From Pseudomonadaceae bacterium (lineage in GTDB: Bacteria; Pseudomonadota; Alphaproteobacteria; UBA2136; UBA6156): a stretch of DNA of 64,000 nt. A program made the position numbers and the translations under genes. The notes below the pieces were generated by a model, which saw nothing but the letters and a program-made list of their open reading frames with translations, was not told the DNA's origin and made no database searches. The stretch lies in NCBI GenBank assembly GCA_024236095.1, contig JACKLD010000013.1:1-64000 (forward strand). Reading direction: 5' to 3'. Below, piece after piece: positions 53,479 to 62,331 of the stretch. How positions within the stretch are numbered: the stretch's first letter is position 1; every line of letters begins with the position of its first letter.

Positions 53479-56400
53479 GCGGTAACCTCCTGCACGACAA
53501 AGAAGGCGATGAGCTCAAAGTCATCCAGCCCTGATATTGTGTTGGTGAGAGCTGTTGTTTTGCCTCCTGAGAAGAGGCTATCCAGGTCTTTCTCTTCCTT
53601 CACATCAATCATCGAGCGGATAGCGCTGCTAAGCAGGTTGGAATGCAGGGCCATGTTGCGGCCATCATCTGTTTCGGCATTAAAGGCACGGCACAAGGCA
53701 CTAAAGGGTTTATCGTGGCCACGGCAACTGGTGCGGATAAGGTCCAAAAGACGCTTGGCTTCGGTATGGTTGGCCACAACTGCACCATCTTTGGCAATAT
53801 AAATCAGGTAATACGGATGCAGGCGATTTTGCTGGTTGATGTTAACGCCATCATTGCGATTACGCAGCACAAAGATTGCGCCAGGCTTTAGGCCAACCTC
53901 CGGTTGGGCAGGCACCACAGCATGCATCCCTTTTGGGGCTTTGCTGATATCACCATGTTCCTTCATGTAATTCAGTAAATCCATGCGGAAATCGTTGAGA
54001 CCGAGATCGGTGATGGAGACTCCCGTTTTGACATCCTCCAGCTCAATGACTTCATCTTGCAGTTTGCGAAGCTGCTCTTTGCGGTAGCTGGTATCACTGC
54101 TCTTGGCGGTCAGCACGTTGTCATCGCCCGTGGCGGTTACGTCCGCAATCATCATGCGGTTTTCAACGCGTTCTTTGAGGTTAATGTATTCGTCTAGGGT
54201 GATATCTGGCCAGTAATTCACTAGCTGGATGGTGCTGTTGGGGGATCCAATACGGTCAATACGTCCAAAGCGCTGGATGATGCGCACGGGGTTCCAGTGA
54301 ATATCGTAGTTGATCAGGTAGTCGCAATCCTGGAGGTTTTGGCCTTCAGAGATACAATCGGTGCCGATCAGAATATCAATCTCCCCCTTTTCTTCAGGCA
54401 TAACAAGGGACTTTTCCTTGGAGCGTGGAGAGAACAGGGTCAGGATAGTTTGGAAGTCATAGCCTGTGCCCAAGGTTGATTTTGGAGAGCCCTGACCTGT
54501 CACTTTAGCCGTATGCAAGTGGCGGTTTTCTAGTACGGTTTTAGAGAGATTCTCGTAGAGGTAGTTGGCTGTATCTGCATAGGCCGTAAAGATAAGAATC
54601 TTCTTATTTTTTGGGTTAATCGGATTATCAATCTTGCCAAAGACCTGACCACGTAAGTGCTGTAGCTTGGCGTCGTCTTCGGGTGTAATTTTATTCATAG
54701 AGCTCAGAAGGGTATCAATTAGCTGAAGATCGGCAGACAAGTCATGCTGCCAAGACTCCACGTCCATGTCAGATAGGCTGATTTGCACCTTACCACCCAC
54801 AGCATTGTCGATTTCGCCCAAATCGTCGTCTTCAGCTTCTAAATCCTCGAGACCTGCGGTGTAATCTTTGACCTGAAGAGTGCTTTGTTCACCTGCCTGG
54901 AAGCGCTCAATACTTTCCAGTGTATTTGCCATATTGTTTTTCAAGAGCGTCAGAGTGAGTCTGAAAGCTTCTACCGAGCTTTCCAGACGCTTGAGAAGAT
55001 TGGTTGTCATGAGGGCTTGCAGGCTACGCTCACGATCTGCTTGCTTAAAGTAGCTACGCCCACCTTCAATTTCGGTATCGTAAAGCTTCTCATATTTGGC
55101 CATCCGGCTAGGCAAGATGTAGCTTACTGGAGCATACACAGCGAGTTTTAGGAGTGAGAGCTGGGCGAAGATATCGTTGAAGCCCATAACGTCACTACGG
55201 TGTGTCAAAGGGCAATGGAACGAGAGGGGTTTGCGGCGCTCAGGGAACTTACCGATATCCTTCGTGTCATAGAACGTTTCTATGTGCTTTCTGGAACGAG
55301 CAATGGTCACGCTGTCCAAGAGTTCAAAGAAGTCAAAATCCAATTTATCAAGAATGGCACGGGCCGAGCGTTCTTCAGGGGGGAGCTTAGACCATTCATT
55401 GAATGCAGCTTGGGCGCGACGGAAGATCTCTTCAACACTACGCTTCGTTTTAAGTTTGCTATTGAGGCTTTCCGAATCGCCTTCATAAGCAAGGGCGAGT
55501 TGGTTTCTAAGGTCACTAAAGCGGTTATTCACAGGGGTAGCGGAGAGCATTAAGACCTTTGTCTTCACACCCTCTCGGATAACCTTATTCATTAGCTTCT
55601 GGTAACGAGTTTCCTTCTCTTTATAAGCTTCATTATTTCTAAAGTTGTGAGACTCATCGATAACGACGAGATCATAATTGCCCCAATTGATACGATTAAG
55701 AGCAATCCCATAGGATTCTCCTGAATTTCTAGATAAATCTGTATGGCATAAAACATCGTAGCCAAAGCGATCTTTAGCAAAGATATTAGTTTTTAGATTC
55801 TTATTATAGTTTAGCCAGTTATCGGCTAACTTTTTGGGGCACAATACGAGTACTGATTTATTCCGAAGCTCGTAATATTTAATAACAGCAAGGGCTGTAA
55901 AAGTTTTACCTAAACCAACGCTGTCTGCCAAAATACAACCATTAAAGGTTTCAAGTTTGTTAATAATTCCGACCGCAGCGTCTCTTTGATAGTTAAAAAG
56001 TTTCTGCCAAACTAAACTATTTTGATATCCGGTCCGGTCATTAGGTAAAACATCCTCATCAACTTCCTGTAAAAACTCGTTAAAAATATTATAAAGAACC
56101 TGAAAATAAACTGTTTCTGGAGAGTTCTCTTGATAAACTGATTCAATGTGATCACAAATAACCTCAGTAACATTTTCAAGTTTTTGAGGATCATTCCAAA
56201 TTTGATCAAAGAGCTTTAGATATTGATCAGTATGAGATCCATCGTCCAAGCGATTTACAAAGTTTGATATAGCATCCCCTTGTTGATACCCCAGATCAAC
56301 AGCAGTGAACCCGTGTACAGGTGCATAAACCGCGGGATCTTTACCATCCATACAGATAAATTGCTGCATTTGAGCTTTGAGTTTGTTTGATTTAAAGGTG

Positions 56401-56747
56401 GCCTTGCTACGCACCCAAGCAGCACATTCCCTGGCAATTGCCCGTTGAGTGAGTTTATTTCTTAAATGAATCTCAAACTCTGACCCATAAAGAACGCTTT
56501 CCCGCTGAGATTTAGGGATATAAAACTCTCGATGCTCTTTTTTGAATTTATCTGTTACTTCATTTGGTACAAATGTTGGGGAAGTGAAGATAAACTCTAG
56601 GGATTCTATTCGCTCGAGTTCCTTCTTTAAAGATTCATAGGCGTATATTGAAAAACAAGAAGCGGCGATTTTCAGCTTGGTATTTTTATTTAGAGATGCC
56701 TTAAGATCATCACCAAGCAGGTGATTGATATTATCAATTATCTGCAT
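53475..56747 (-). CDS. SNF2/HepA-type helicase with PLD-like N-terminus
   Basis: A 1090-residue protein. The N-terminal 130 residues (KLKIAASCFSIYAYESLKKE, LEFIFTSPTF) resemble the PLD-like domain found before such helicases, though a clear HKD pair is not visible. The SF2 core has Walker A ADSVGLGKTFTALAV (about 295-309), VVIDESHNFRN (about 385) and motif VI RIIQRFGRIDRIGS (about 860). It may translocate on DNA and license the Mod/Res complex, or act as a separate effector. The ATG at 56747 follows AGGAGA and overlaps the upstream HTH gene by 14 nt. The 5' third is more AT-rich than the rest. Confidence 0.88.
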   Translation of the reverse strand: MQIIDNINHLLGDDLKASLNKNTKLKIAASCFSIYAYESLKKELERIESLEFIFTSPTFVPNEVTDKFKKEHREFYIPKSQRESVLYGSEFEIHLRNKLTQRAIARECAAWVRSKATFKSNKLKAQMQQFICMDGKDPAVYAPVHGFTAVDLGYQQGDAISNFVNRLDDGSHTDQYLKLFDQIWNDPQKLENVTEVICDHIESVYQENSPETVYFQVLYNIFNEFLQEVDEDVLPNDRTGYQNSLVWQKLFNYQRDAAVGIINKLETFNGCILADSVGLGKTFTALAVIKYYELRNKSVLVLCPKKLADNWLNYNKNLKTNIFAKDRFGYDVLCHTDLSRNSGESYGIALNRINWGNYDLVVIDESHNFRNNEAYKEKETRYQKLMNKVIREGVKTKVLMLSATPVNNRFSDLRNQLALAYEGDSESLNSKLKTKRSVEEIFRRAQAAFNEWSKLPPEERSARAILDKLDFDFFELLDSVTIARSRKHIETFYDTKDIGKFPERRKPLSFHCPLTHRSDVMGFNDIFAQLSLLKLAVYAPVSYILPSRMAKYEKLYDTEIEGGRSYFKQADRERSLQALMTTNLLKRLESSVEAFRLTLTLLKNNMANTLESIERFQAGEQSTLQVKDYTAGLEDLEAEDDDLGEIDNAVGGKVQISLSDMDVESWQHDLSADLQLIDTLLSSMNKITPEDDAKLQHLRGQVFGKIDNPINPKNKKILIFTAYADTANYLYENLSKTVLENRHLHTAKVTGQGSPKSTLGTGYDFQTILTLFSPRSKEKSLVMPEEKGEIDILIGTDCISEGQNLQDCDYLINYDIHWNPVRIIQRFGRIDRIGSPNSTIQLVNYWPDITLDEYINLKERVENRMMIADVTATGDDNVLTAKSSDTSYRKEQLRKLQDEVIELEDVKTGVSITDLGLNDFRMDLLNYMKEHGDISKAPKGMHAVVPAQPEVGLKPGAIFVLRNRNDGVNINQQNRLHPYYLIYIAKDGAVVANHTEAKRLLDLIRTSCRGHDKPFSALCRAFNAETDDGRNMALHSNLLSSAIRSMIDVKEEKDLDSLFSGGKTTALTNTISGLDDFELIAFFVVQEVTA

Positions 56748-56934
56748 AGTTTTGGCTCTCCTGCTTAGCAATCCAACGGTCAATCTCAGCTTTCCTAAAC
56801 CGCCAAGCCCCACCCACTTTAAACCCCGGGATTTTGCCTTCTGCCACGAGGCGATAGACGGTTTTCTCCGCCAGCTTAAGGTATTCCGCCACCTCGCGGA
56901 TGGTCAGTATCTCGTTATCCATGGGATCCCCCAT
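56734..56934 (-). CDS. AlpA/excisionase-type HTH protein
   Basis: A 62-66 residue MerR-like helix-turn-helix protein: LTIREVAEYLKLAEKTVYRL, then GKIPGFKVGGAWRFRKAEID, the usual pattern of DNA-binding excisionase/BldC-type proteins. Starts at 56934 (AAGGA nearby) and 56922 are both possible. Its stop lies 14 nt inside the helicase gene, so it is translated as the first gene of the Mod/Res operon. It may control that operon, or be the excisionase of the nearby integrase; the coupling favours the first. Confidence 0.85.
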   Translation of the reverse strand: MGDPMDNEILTIREVAEYLKLAEKTVYRLVAEGKIPGFKVGGAWRFRKAEIDRWIAKQESQNYADN

Positions 56935-57039
56935 ATTCCTTTAAGAGAAAATAAAGGAAATATAAGGAAACGACAACTAAAATATCTAAGTTTTACTTAT
57001 CTATGGTCGATTCTTGCTTAGCAAATTTCCGAATCAGTT

Positions 57040-57648
57040 CTAAAACATCAACATTCCGCCATACCGTAATGCCGGTCGATATCTTGATTGGCTTTGGGTA
57101 TCCACGTTGATGAGGCTGCCGAGCGCACCGGTGACTTCGGTTGCGGCCTGCTTCATAGGCTCAGCCATCAGGTGTGCATAGCGGGCGGTCGTCTGGACCT
57201 GGGAGTGCCCCAACAGGCGCCCGATCATGGCGATACTCATCCCTTGGCTGACCGCAAAGGAAGCAAAGCTGTGACGCAGGTCATGGATACGCACGTCCTC
57301 AATCTCTGCCTGTTTACGAAACCGCTGCCAGGCGTTTTGAATGTCTTTGATATGCATGCCCGGCTTCTTGCCCCAAATTACATAGGGATTTTCCTTAGGC
57401 CGTGCAGGGTGATGCTCAATTTCTGCCAAAAGGTTAATGACCGCAGCGCCAATGTAAACGGTTTTGGCGCCGGTTTTGGAATCTGGAAGCCGTAAGGTTT
57501 TAGAATCGCGGTCGTAGTAGTCCCATTTGAGGGTTTGGATTTCACTTAACCGGCACCCCGTGAGCAACAGCAGCTGGATGCAATACACCGCTGCCAGGTT
57601 TTGATCGGGGTATTGCTTTAACTCGTCCAGTATTGCGCCCAACCGCAT
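57040..57648 (-). pseudogene. Tyrosine integrase, catalytic domain only
   Basis: About 202 residues that contain a complete catalytic domain: LLTGCRLSEIQTLKW (Arg I), HDLRHSFASFA (His-x-x-Arg), LLGHSQVQTTARYAH (His and the nucleophilic Tyr). The N-terminal arm-binding and core-binding domains are missing. The frame becomes unrelated directly before RLGAILDEL (about 57648), exactly where the truncated flavoprotein gene begins on the other strand. The present start codon is accidental. Without the N-terminus it would not recognise attachment sites, so the island is probably immobile. Confidence 0.8.
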
Positions 57649-58852
57649 AGACCCACGTATTGAAACAACCCTACGTGATTTCGGTGCTGTAGTTTCAGAC
57701 CCTTTCTATGACATTCGCTTTGTTGAAGATGGCATTTTCACTCCGTCGGTAAGGTCATCTGAAACGATGTTGACATTATCCCGCAGGTTATTCGACATCA
57801 GTTTGGCATCGATTGTTCGCCGTGACCCAAATATCAAACATGTTCAGACGACCATACGGGATATCCTTTTGTTGGATGATGAAGGACAGGCCGAATTGAT
57901 TGACCAAACCAATCACACGTCTGGCCCCTTTGACCTTGTGATTGATGCGACTGGCCGTGCCCGTGCACAAGGGGCGAAAGGTCCGACAACCACCGCCTTG
58001 CAACGCATGGGGCTTACAATCCCTGCCGAAACATACGAACCCCATATGCACATCCAAAGCACCGTGCTTCGTTTGCCTCCCGAGGCCATACCCCCGTGGA
58101 ATATGTTTTTGGAGAATATCCGCCCGCCACACGAACGTGTTGGAGGCCAACTTATGCGGCTTGAAGAAAACCTGATGCAGATTGGTATTGCTGAAAGGGT
58201 GTTGGATAAGAAGCCACCTGTTTCATTTGTTGATGGGATTGCCCAACTCAAAAACGGCATTTTTAAAGATGCCCTGGAGAATTACGACGCCCTTTACCAA
58301 CCGACATCGTATCGCTTTCGGGAGGGGTATGTCCGGCGTTTTGATTTAGTGCCGAGAATGCCCCCCAACATTGTTGTATTAGGTGATGCTTACATGAGTA
58401 CCAGCCCCGTGTATGGTATGGGCGTTTCCAATTCAGCCATTGCGGCGGCCAACCTCAAACGCTGTTTGGAAATCCATGGTGAGGTGACTCCCGAATTCAG
58501 CGGGGAATATTATTCTTCCACCTGGGAACAGGTGCGGATGGGCTGGGAAATCGGCAAGACAACGGATTCCATGTACTACGCGGATGGTGAAGGGACGAAC
58601 TACGCCAAACTTGCAAATCTCCTCACAAGCCGCTGGCGTTGGCGGATTACGCAAGACCCTCATGTTGTTCGTAATCTTATCGGGGCATCTAATCTGCTAT
58701 CAGAATTTGAAACACCGTTTGCGGTTGGTACGATACTGAGTGCCCTTGCCCGAAGCCTGGGTCGTAGCAAGCCCAACCCGTATTTGGTTGAACATTTATT
58801 GGATAAAATTGACCAAAACGAACAAAAACGGGATTCCGACGAAGGGCGATAA
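57649..58852 (+). pseudogene. FAD-dependent monooxygenase-like gene lacking its 5' part
   Basis: The frame is open across the junction at about 57649 and encodes about 400 residues, with an in-frame ATG at 57767. Visible are VIDATGRARAQG and the second FAD motif NIVVLGDAYMSTSPVYGMGVS, characteristic of p-hydroxybenzoate hydroxylase-like flavoproteins. The N-terminal GxGxxG dinucleotide fold is absent and the sequence starts abruptly at the integrase breakpoint. It therefore is a 5'-truncated gene. The following metallo-hydrolase-like gene starts 2 bp after its stop, so they formed an operon. Confidence 0.7.
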
Positions 58853-58854
58853 TA

Positions 58855-59508
58855 ATGCTAACAAAAGTTTCCAGCAACCTGTGGGTTTATAATTCAACCT
58901 TTTGTACCGCGTGTTTTAAGGGTTCAACCCGCATGACTGTGGTACGCCTGAAAGATGGCAAACTGTGGGTCCATTCACCGCTTGAAATAACCGAAGGTGT
59001 TAAAGAAGAACTCCAACACCTTGGGGATGTTGCTTATGTAGTTGCCCCCAACAACATGCACTACATGTATTTCCAAAGGTTTTTAGAGGTGTTTCCGCAG
59101 GCAGAAGGGTATGTTGCCCCGTCTCTTGTGGAAAAGAAGCCTGCCTTTGGCCAATACCAGCCCCTCAGCGAACTGAAACATGTTGTTGGACGCGAAATCC
59201 AACAGACCGAATTCCAAGGCCATACGTTGGGGGAAACAGCTTTCTTTCATAAACCATCTAAAACCCTGATTGTGGCCGACCTCCTTTATAATATCCAACC
59301 CACCAACCTCCCGTTGGAAAAGGGGGTCATGTGGGTGTTTGGGGCTTACGGAAAAGCAGCTATTCCCTTTTACCACAAGGTAGCCATGAAGGATAAACAA
59401 GCTATTCAGGCGAGTGGGGAAATGTTTTGCGCGCCACGACAGCCGAACCTTGGTGGTTTGGGAGCATTGAAGAAGGATTGCCCAAGAAGCATGGAAACAG
59501 GTGGATAA
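58855..59508 (+). CDS. DUF4336-like (metallo-beta-lactamase-fold) protein with altered C-terminus
   Basis: A 217-residue frame. The first 180 residues (TKVSSNLWVYNS, MTVVRLKDGKLWVHSPLEIT, VAPNNMHYMYFQRF, KTLIVADLLYNI) match the DUF4336 group related to metallo-beta-lactamases, without a full HxHxDH motif. After about 59420 the reading frame appears lost: another frame continues with TLVVWEH and a third with GLPKKHGNRWIMEWDP. Two frameshifts in a row make the C-terminus suspect. It follows the flavoprotein fragment after 2 bp. Confidence 0.6.
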   Translation: MLTKVSSNLWVYNSTFCTACFKGSTRMTVVRLKDGKLWVHSPLEITEGVKEELQHLGDVAYVVAPNNMHYMYFQRFLEVFPQAEGYVAPSLVEKKPAFGQYQPLSELKHVVGREIQQTEFQGHTLGETAFFHKPSKTLIVADLLYNIQPTNLPLEKGVMWVFGAYGKAAIPFYHKVAMKDKQAIQASGEMFCAPRQPNLGGLGALKKDCPRSMETGG

Positions 59509-59603
59509 TGGAATGGGATCCTGCCGAAAAATCTAGTTATTCACATGATCCATTATGGTTTGTTGACTATCTTCCGTATAAGCGGGTTGCTTCTAGGGGT
59601 TAG
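59454..59603 (+). pseudogene. Out-of-frame tail continuing the DUF4336-like gene
   Basis: A 49-codon open stretch that reads IEEGLPKKHGNRWIMEWDP and ends VDYLPYKRVASRG before a TAG. It has no start codon or ribosome site and overlaps the end of the previous frame. It looks like the original 3' end of that gene or the end of a lost neighbour, displaced by a frameshift. Confidence 0.4.
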
Positions 59604-59609
59604 TGAACG

Positions 59610-59957
59610 TTGTATTCTTTCTCGTTTCAGGCAAATCTTGCTGACGTGTCATCTAAGGTCTTGGTTGTTGACGTCCCCCCTGGGATGTCTTTGACGGATT
59701 GTGTGAAGGTTATTAGCCTGGAGCGCGCGGAGGATTTTAAGTCGCATAAGGAGCTTATTCTCCGCTTACCTGTGTCAAGGCAGTATACCTTGTCGGATGT
59801 GGCGGAAAAGGTACGCAGAGAGCTTCCAGGGAGAGTCTTGTCCAGCGTGGCTATCTCCATTCTTTATTCGGACCAACATGAGATTTTTCTAACGAAAGAT
59901 CCTAATAGTTCCGATGGAATAGGTCTTCCATATTCTCTATATAATAAGAATTTATAA
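59610..59957 (+). CDS. Hypothetical protein near the island end
   Basis: A 115-residue frame from a TTG, with no recognisable domain. It contains KVLVVDVPPGMSLTDCVKVI and SVAISILYSDQHEIFL, a composition consistent with a small soluble alpha/beta protein. No ATG is near the beginning, so the gene may be 5'-truncated. It ends 8 bp before the right attachment copy. Confidence 0.4.
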   Translation: MYSFSFQANLADVSSKVLVVDVPPGMSLTDCVKVISLERAEDFKSHKELILRLPVSRQYTLSDVAEKVRRELPGRVLSSVAISILYSDQHEIFLTKDPNSSDGIGLPYSLYNKNL

Positions 59958-59965
59958 AATCTGGC

Positions 59966-59978
59966 CCCCGCAACCAGT
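59966..59978 (+). repeat. Right attachment copy (attR core)
   Basis: CCCCGCAACCAGT is identical to 45181-45193 in the tRNA-fMet 3' end. Upstream similarity fades after a few bases. The next gene has core-like GC content, which supports this as the right island boundary. Confidence 0.7.
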
Positions 59979-60024
59979 CTCTTATTTTCCTGATGTGTTT
60001 TGACCTGTGAGGGGGAGGTGGCTT

Positions 60025-60678
60025 ATGCTGCGGGGCATGGTGTGGTCACGGGAAAATTTGCAGCACTGGTATGAGAGTGAGCCGGGAGCACTGGCGGCGG
60101 CGCAAGTGCGGGCGGCATTGGCCGGGCTGGATGAATTGGCATGGGTGGGGAGCATCAAGCCGCTGGTGCTGGCGGTGGGGTATGCCGCGCCGTTTGTGGA
60201 GGTGTGGCCCAACGCGTTGGTGGAAGAGGTAGACGATTGGAGCGATGCGCGGTTGGAATGCCGGTATGATCGTATTGTGGTGGGTCATGCACTGGAAGGG
60301 GCGGACGACCCCCATGCGTTGCTGGCGAAGTGTTGGCAGGCGTTGCGGCCGGACGGGGTGCTGGTGGTGGTGGTTCCCAACCGCTTGAGTTTGTGGCGAT
60401 GGTACACAAACACACCGGTGGCGGACGGCAAGGGGTATGGCAAGCGGCAGTTGCAACGGTTGTTGCGCGAGGCGTATTTTACGCCGCTTTCACGCAGGTT
60501 TGCGGTGGCGTGTCCGTGGGGCGGTGCCACCGGCCACCGTATGTGTCCGCATTTCGGTGGGTTGCTGGTGATGGCGGCGTGCAAGCAAGTGGCGGGGATG
60601 AAGGCCCTGATGCGGCCCGCCGCCAACGGCAAGGTGAAGGCGGTGCCGGTGGGTGTGGGGATGATGGAACGGCTTTAG
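60025..60678 (+). CDS. Class I SAM-dependent methyltransferase
   Basis: A 217-residue protein of the UbiE/Methyltransf_11-like group. It has YDRIVVGHALEGADDPHALL (about 80-99) and LRPDGVLVVVVPNRLSLW (about 108-125), the usual motif region, while the first SAM glycine loop is weak (LVLAVGYAAPFVE). The substrate is unknown; similar alphaproteobacterial genes sit near hydroxyacylglutathione hydrolase genes, not seen here. GGAGG is found six bases before the ATG at 60025. The 3' end overlaps rmuC by 4 nt. Confidence 0.8.
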   Translation: MLRGMVWSRENLQHWYESEPGALAAAQVRAALAGLDELAWVGSIKPLVLAVGYAAPFVEVWPNALVEEVDDWSDARLECRYDRIVVGHALEGADDPHALLAKCWQALRPDGVLVVVVPNRLSLWRWYTNTPVADGKGYGKRQLQRLLREAYFTPLSRRFAVACPWGGATGHRMCPHFGGLLVMAACKQVAGMKALMRPAANGKVKAVPVGVGMMERL

Positions 60679-61862
60679 CCCGCTTTGCGGGTGTCGGTGA
60701 TTTCGATGACGTCGGCGGTGGGGGCGGGCAGGCCCTTGAGGCTTTCAAGTTTGGAAAGTTGGCGTTCCAGCTGGTTTTTGCGGGTGGTGGCGAGGGTGTC
60801 GTAATCGCGGCCGACGGCGGCGAGGCGTTCGCCGAATTTGGTGAAGGCTTCGCTGTAGCGGTGCCACTGGTCTTGGAAATCGGCCAGAATGCGCAGGATG
60901 CTGCCGGTGGTTTTTTCCAACTGGAAGTTTTCCACCGCTTGCCGGATGACTGCCAGAATGGCGAACAGGGTGGTGGGCGAGCAGAGGATGACCTTGCTTT
61001 GGAGAGCGGTGTCGAGGATGTCACGGTCGTGTTCCAGCAAAAAGGCGTAGACCTGCTCGTTGGGAATGAACACCAGTGTGTAGTCGAGCGTGCTTTCCTC
61101 GCCGCTTGCAAGGGTGGCGTAGTCACGTTTGGCGGCCTCGGCGACGCGGGCGCGGGCCTCTTTGATAAATTGTTTGCGGGCGGTGGCGCGGGCGGTATCA
61201 TCCGGCGCTTCCAGATAGCGGAGGTATTGGTCGAGCGGAAACTTCACATCCATGTGCACCACGCGCTGGTTGGGCAGGAAAAAAGTGTAGTCAGGCTGGC
61301 GTTTTTGGCCTTCAGCATCGGTAAGGCTGCCTTGGCGGAGGTAATTGATGCCTTCGACGAATCCTGCCAGCCGCAGCACGTCGTCGGCCATTCTATCGCC
61401 CCATTGGCCGCGGATGCGGGCGTTGGAAAGTGCGGATTTGAGGTCGTGCGTGGTGGTGCGCAGTTGCTCCATCTGCTGGGAGGACTTGGCGAGCTGATCG
61501 GAGAGAGTGGAGAATTTGGCGGCACGGTCTTTCTCTAACGTGGTGACCATGTCGTTCACCCGTTTCAGTTCAGCCTGCATGAGGGCGAGGTTTTGGTCGA
61601 TCAGTTGTTTTTTGGCGGTGAGTTGTTGGTCGGAGAGTTCGGTTTGTTTATCGAGCTTTTGTTCGGCCAGCTGGAGCAGCTGTTTGGTGGCTTGCTCGCT
61701 GACGTTGGCCAACACTTCGCCGGAGAGGGCCTGGAAGGTTTCCTTCAATTGGGTGGTGTGGACGGCCTCGCTGCGGCGGCGTTGCTCGGCCAGCCACCAT
61801 GCGGCGCCGAAGCCCAGAGCAAGGCCCAGCAGCAACATGGCGAGGGGGAGGATGATATCCAT
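60675..61862 (-). CDS. rmuC: DNA recombination protein RmuC
   Basis: A 395-residue protein: one N-terminal membrane segment (about 4-24), a long coiled coil (about 30-150) and the RmuC nuclease-like domain with IRGQWGDRMADDVLRLAGF, MDVKFPLDQYLRYLE and FIPNEQVYAFLLEHD. RmuC limits rearrangements at inverted repeats. The ATG at 61862 starts directly at the membrane segment. It is convergent with the methyltransferase gene. Confidence 0.95.
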   Translation of the reverse strand: MDIILPLAMLLLGLALGFGAAWWLAEQRRRSEAVHTTQLKETFQALSGEVLANVSEQATKQLLQLAEQKLDKQTELSDQQLTAKKQLIDQNLALMQAELKRVNDMVTTLEKDRAAKFSTLSDQLAKSSQQMEQLRTTTHDLKSALSNARIRGQWGDRMADDVLRLAGFVEGINYLRQGSLTDAEGQKRQPDYTFFLPNQRVVHMDVKFPLDQYLRYLEAPDDTARATARKQFIKEARARVAEAAKRDYATLASGEESTLDYTLVFIPNEQVYAFLLEHDRDILDTALQSKVILCSPTTLFAILAVIRQAVENFQLEKTTGSILRILADFQDQWHRYSEAFTKFGERLAAVGRDYDTLATTRKNQLERQLSKLESLKGLPAPTADVIEITDTRKAG

Positions 61863-61947
61863 TGTGGCAGTGTAGCAGGTTTGCCCTCTTGTGGAAGGGG
61901 AAAAGGCCGCCGTATGATGCGGCAGCCCAACAAGAAAGGACAACCTG

Positions 61948-62280
61948 ATGACATTCGCGAGAGTTTTGGCGTTGGCGGTGCTGGTGGCTTCGCCGCTGGC
62001 GGCCTTTGCCGAGGAGGCACAATACGGGGCTGAAGAGGCCGTGATGATGGACAGCGAGGCCTCGGTGCAGGCCGATGCCGGTGTGGCGATGCCCGACGGT
62101 GAAGGTGAAAAGCTGGAAGACTACATGATGAAAGCGCCGGCCGATGTGGCGGGCGACGGTAAGGCTGCGGGCGAGATTGCCGCCGATGCCGCCGCCACCA
62201 AGACGCCGTTGCCGCCCGAGATGGACATGGCCGCGCCGGAAGGTGATGACATGATGGGTGGGGAAGATGTTAGTAAATAG
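61948..62280 (+). CDS. Small secreted acidic protein
   Basis: A 110-residue protein with a signal peptide (about 1-21, cleaved after AFA). The mature part is strongly acidic and methionine-rich (EEAVMMDSEAS, MDMAAPEGDDMMGGED) with no cysteine. It could bind cations in the periplasm, but no family is recognised. AAGAAAGGA precedes the ATG. A strong terminator follows. Confidence 0.7.
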   Translation: MTFARVLALAVLVASPLAAFAEEAQYGAEEAVMMDSEASVQADAGVAMPDGEGEKLEDYMMKAPADVAGDGKAAGEIAADAAATKTPLPPEMDMAAPEGDDMMGGEDVSK

Positions 62281-62296
62281 TATGTTAGATGTTAGC

Positions 62297-62318
62297 AAAC
62301 CCCGCTGATGCGGGGTTT
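62297..62318. terminator. Bidirectional terminator
   Basis: AAACCCCGC pairs with GCGGGGTTT around TGAT, with A and T tracts on both sides. It separates the acidic protein gene from the convergent redoxin gene and can serve both. Confidence 0.9.
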
Positions 62319-62331
62319 GTTGTGCAGGGCG

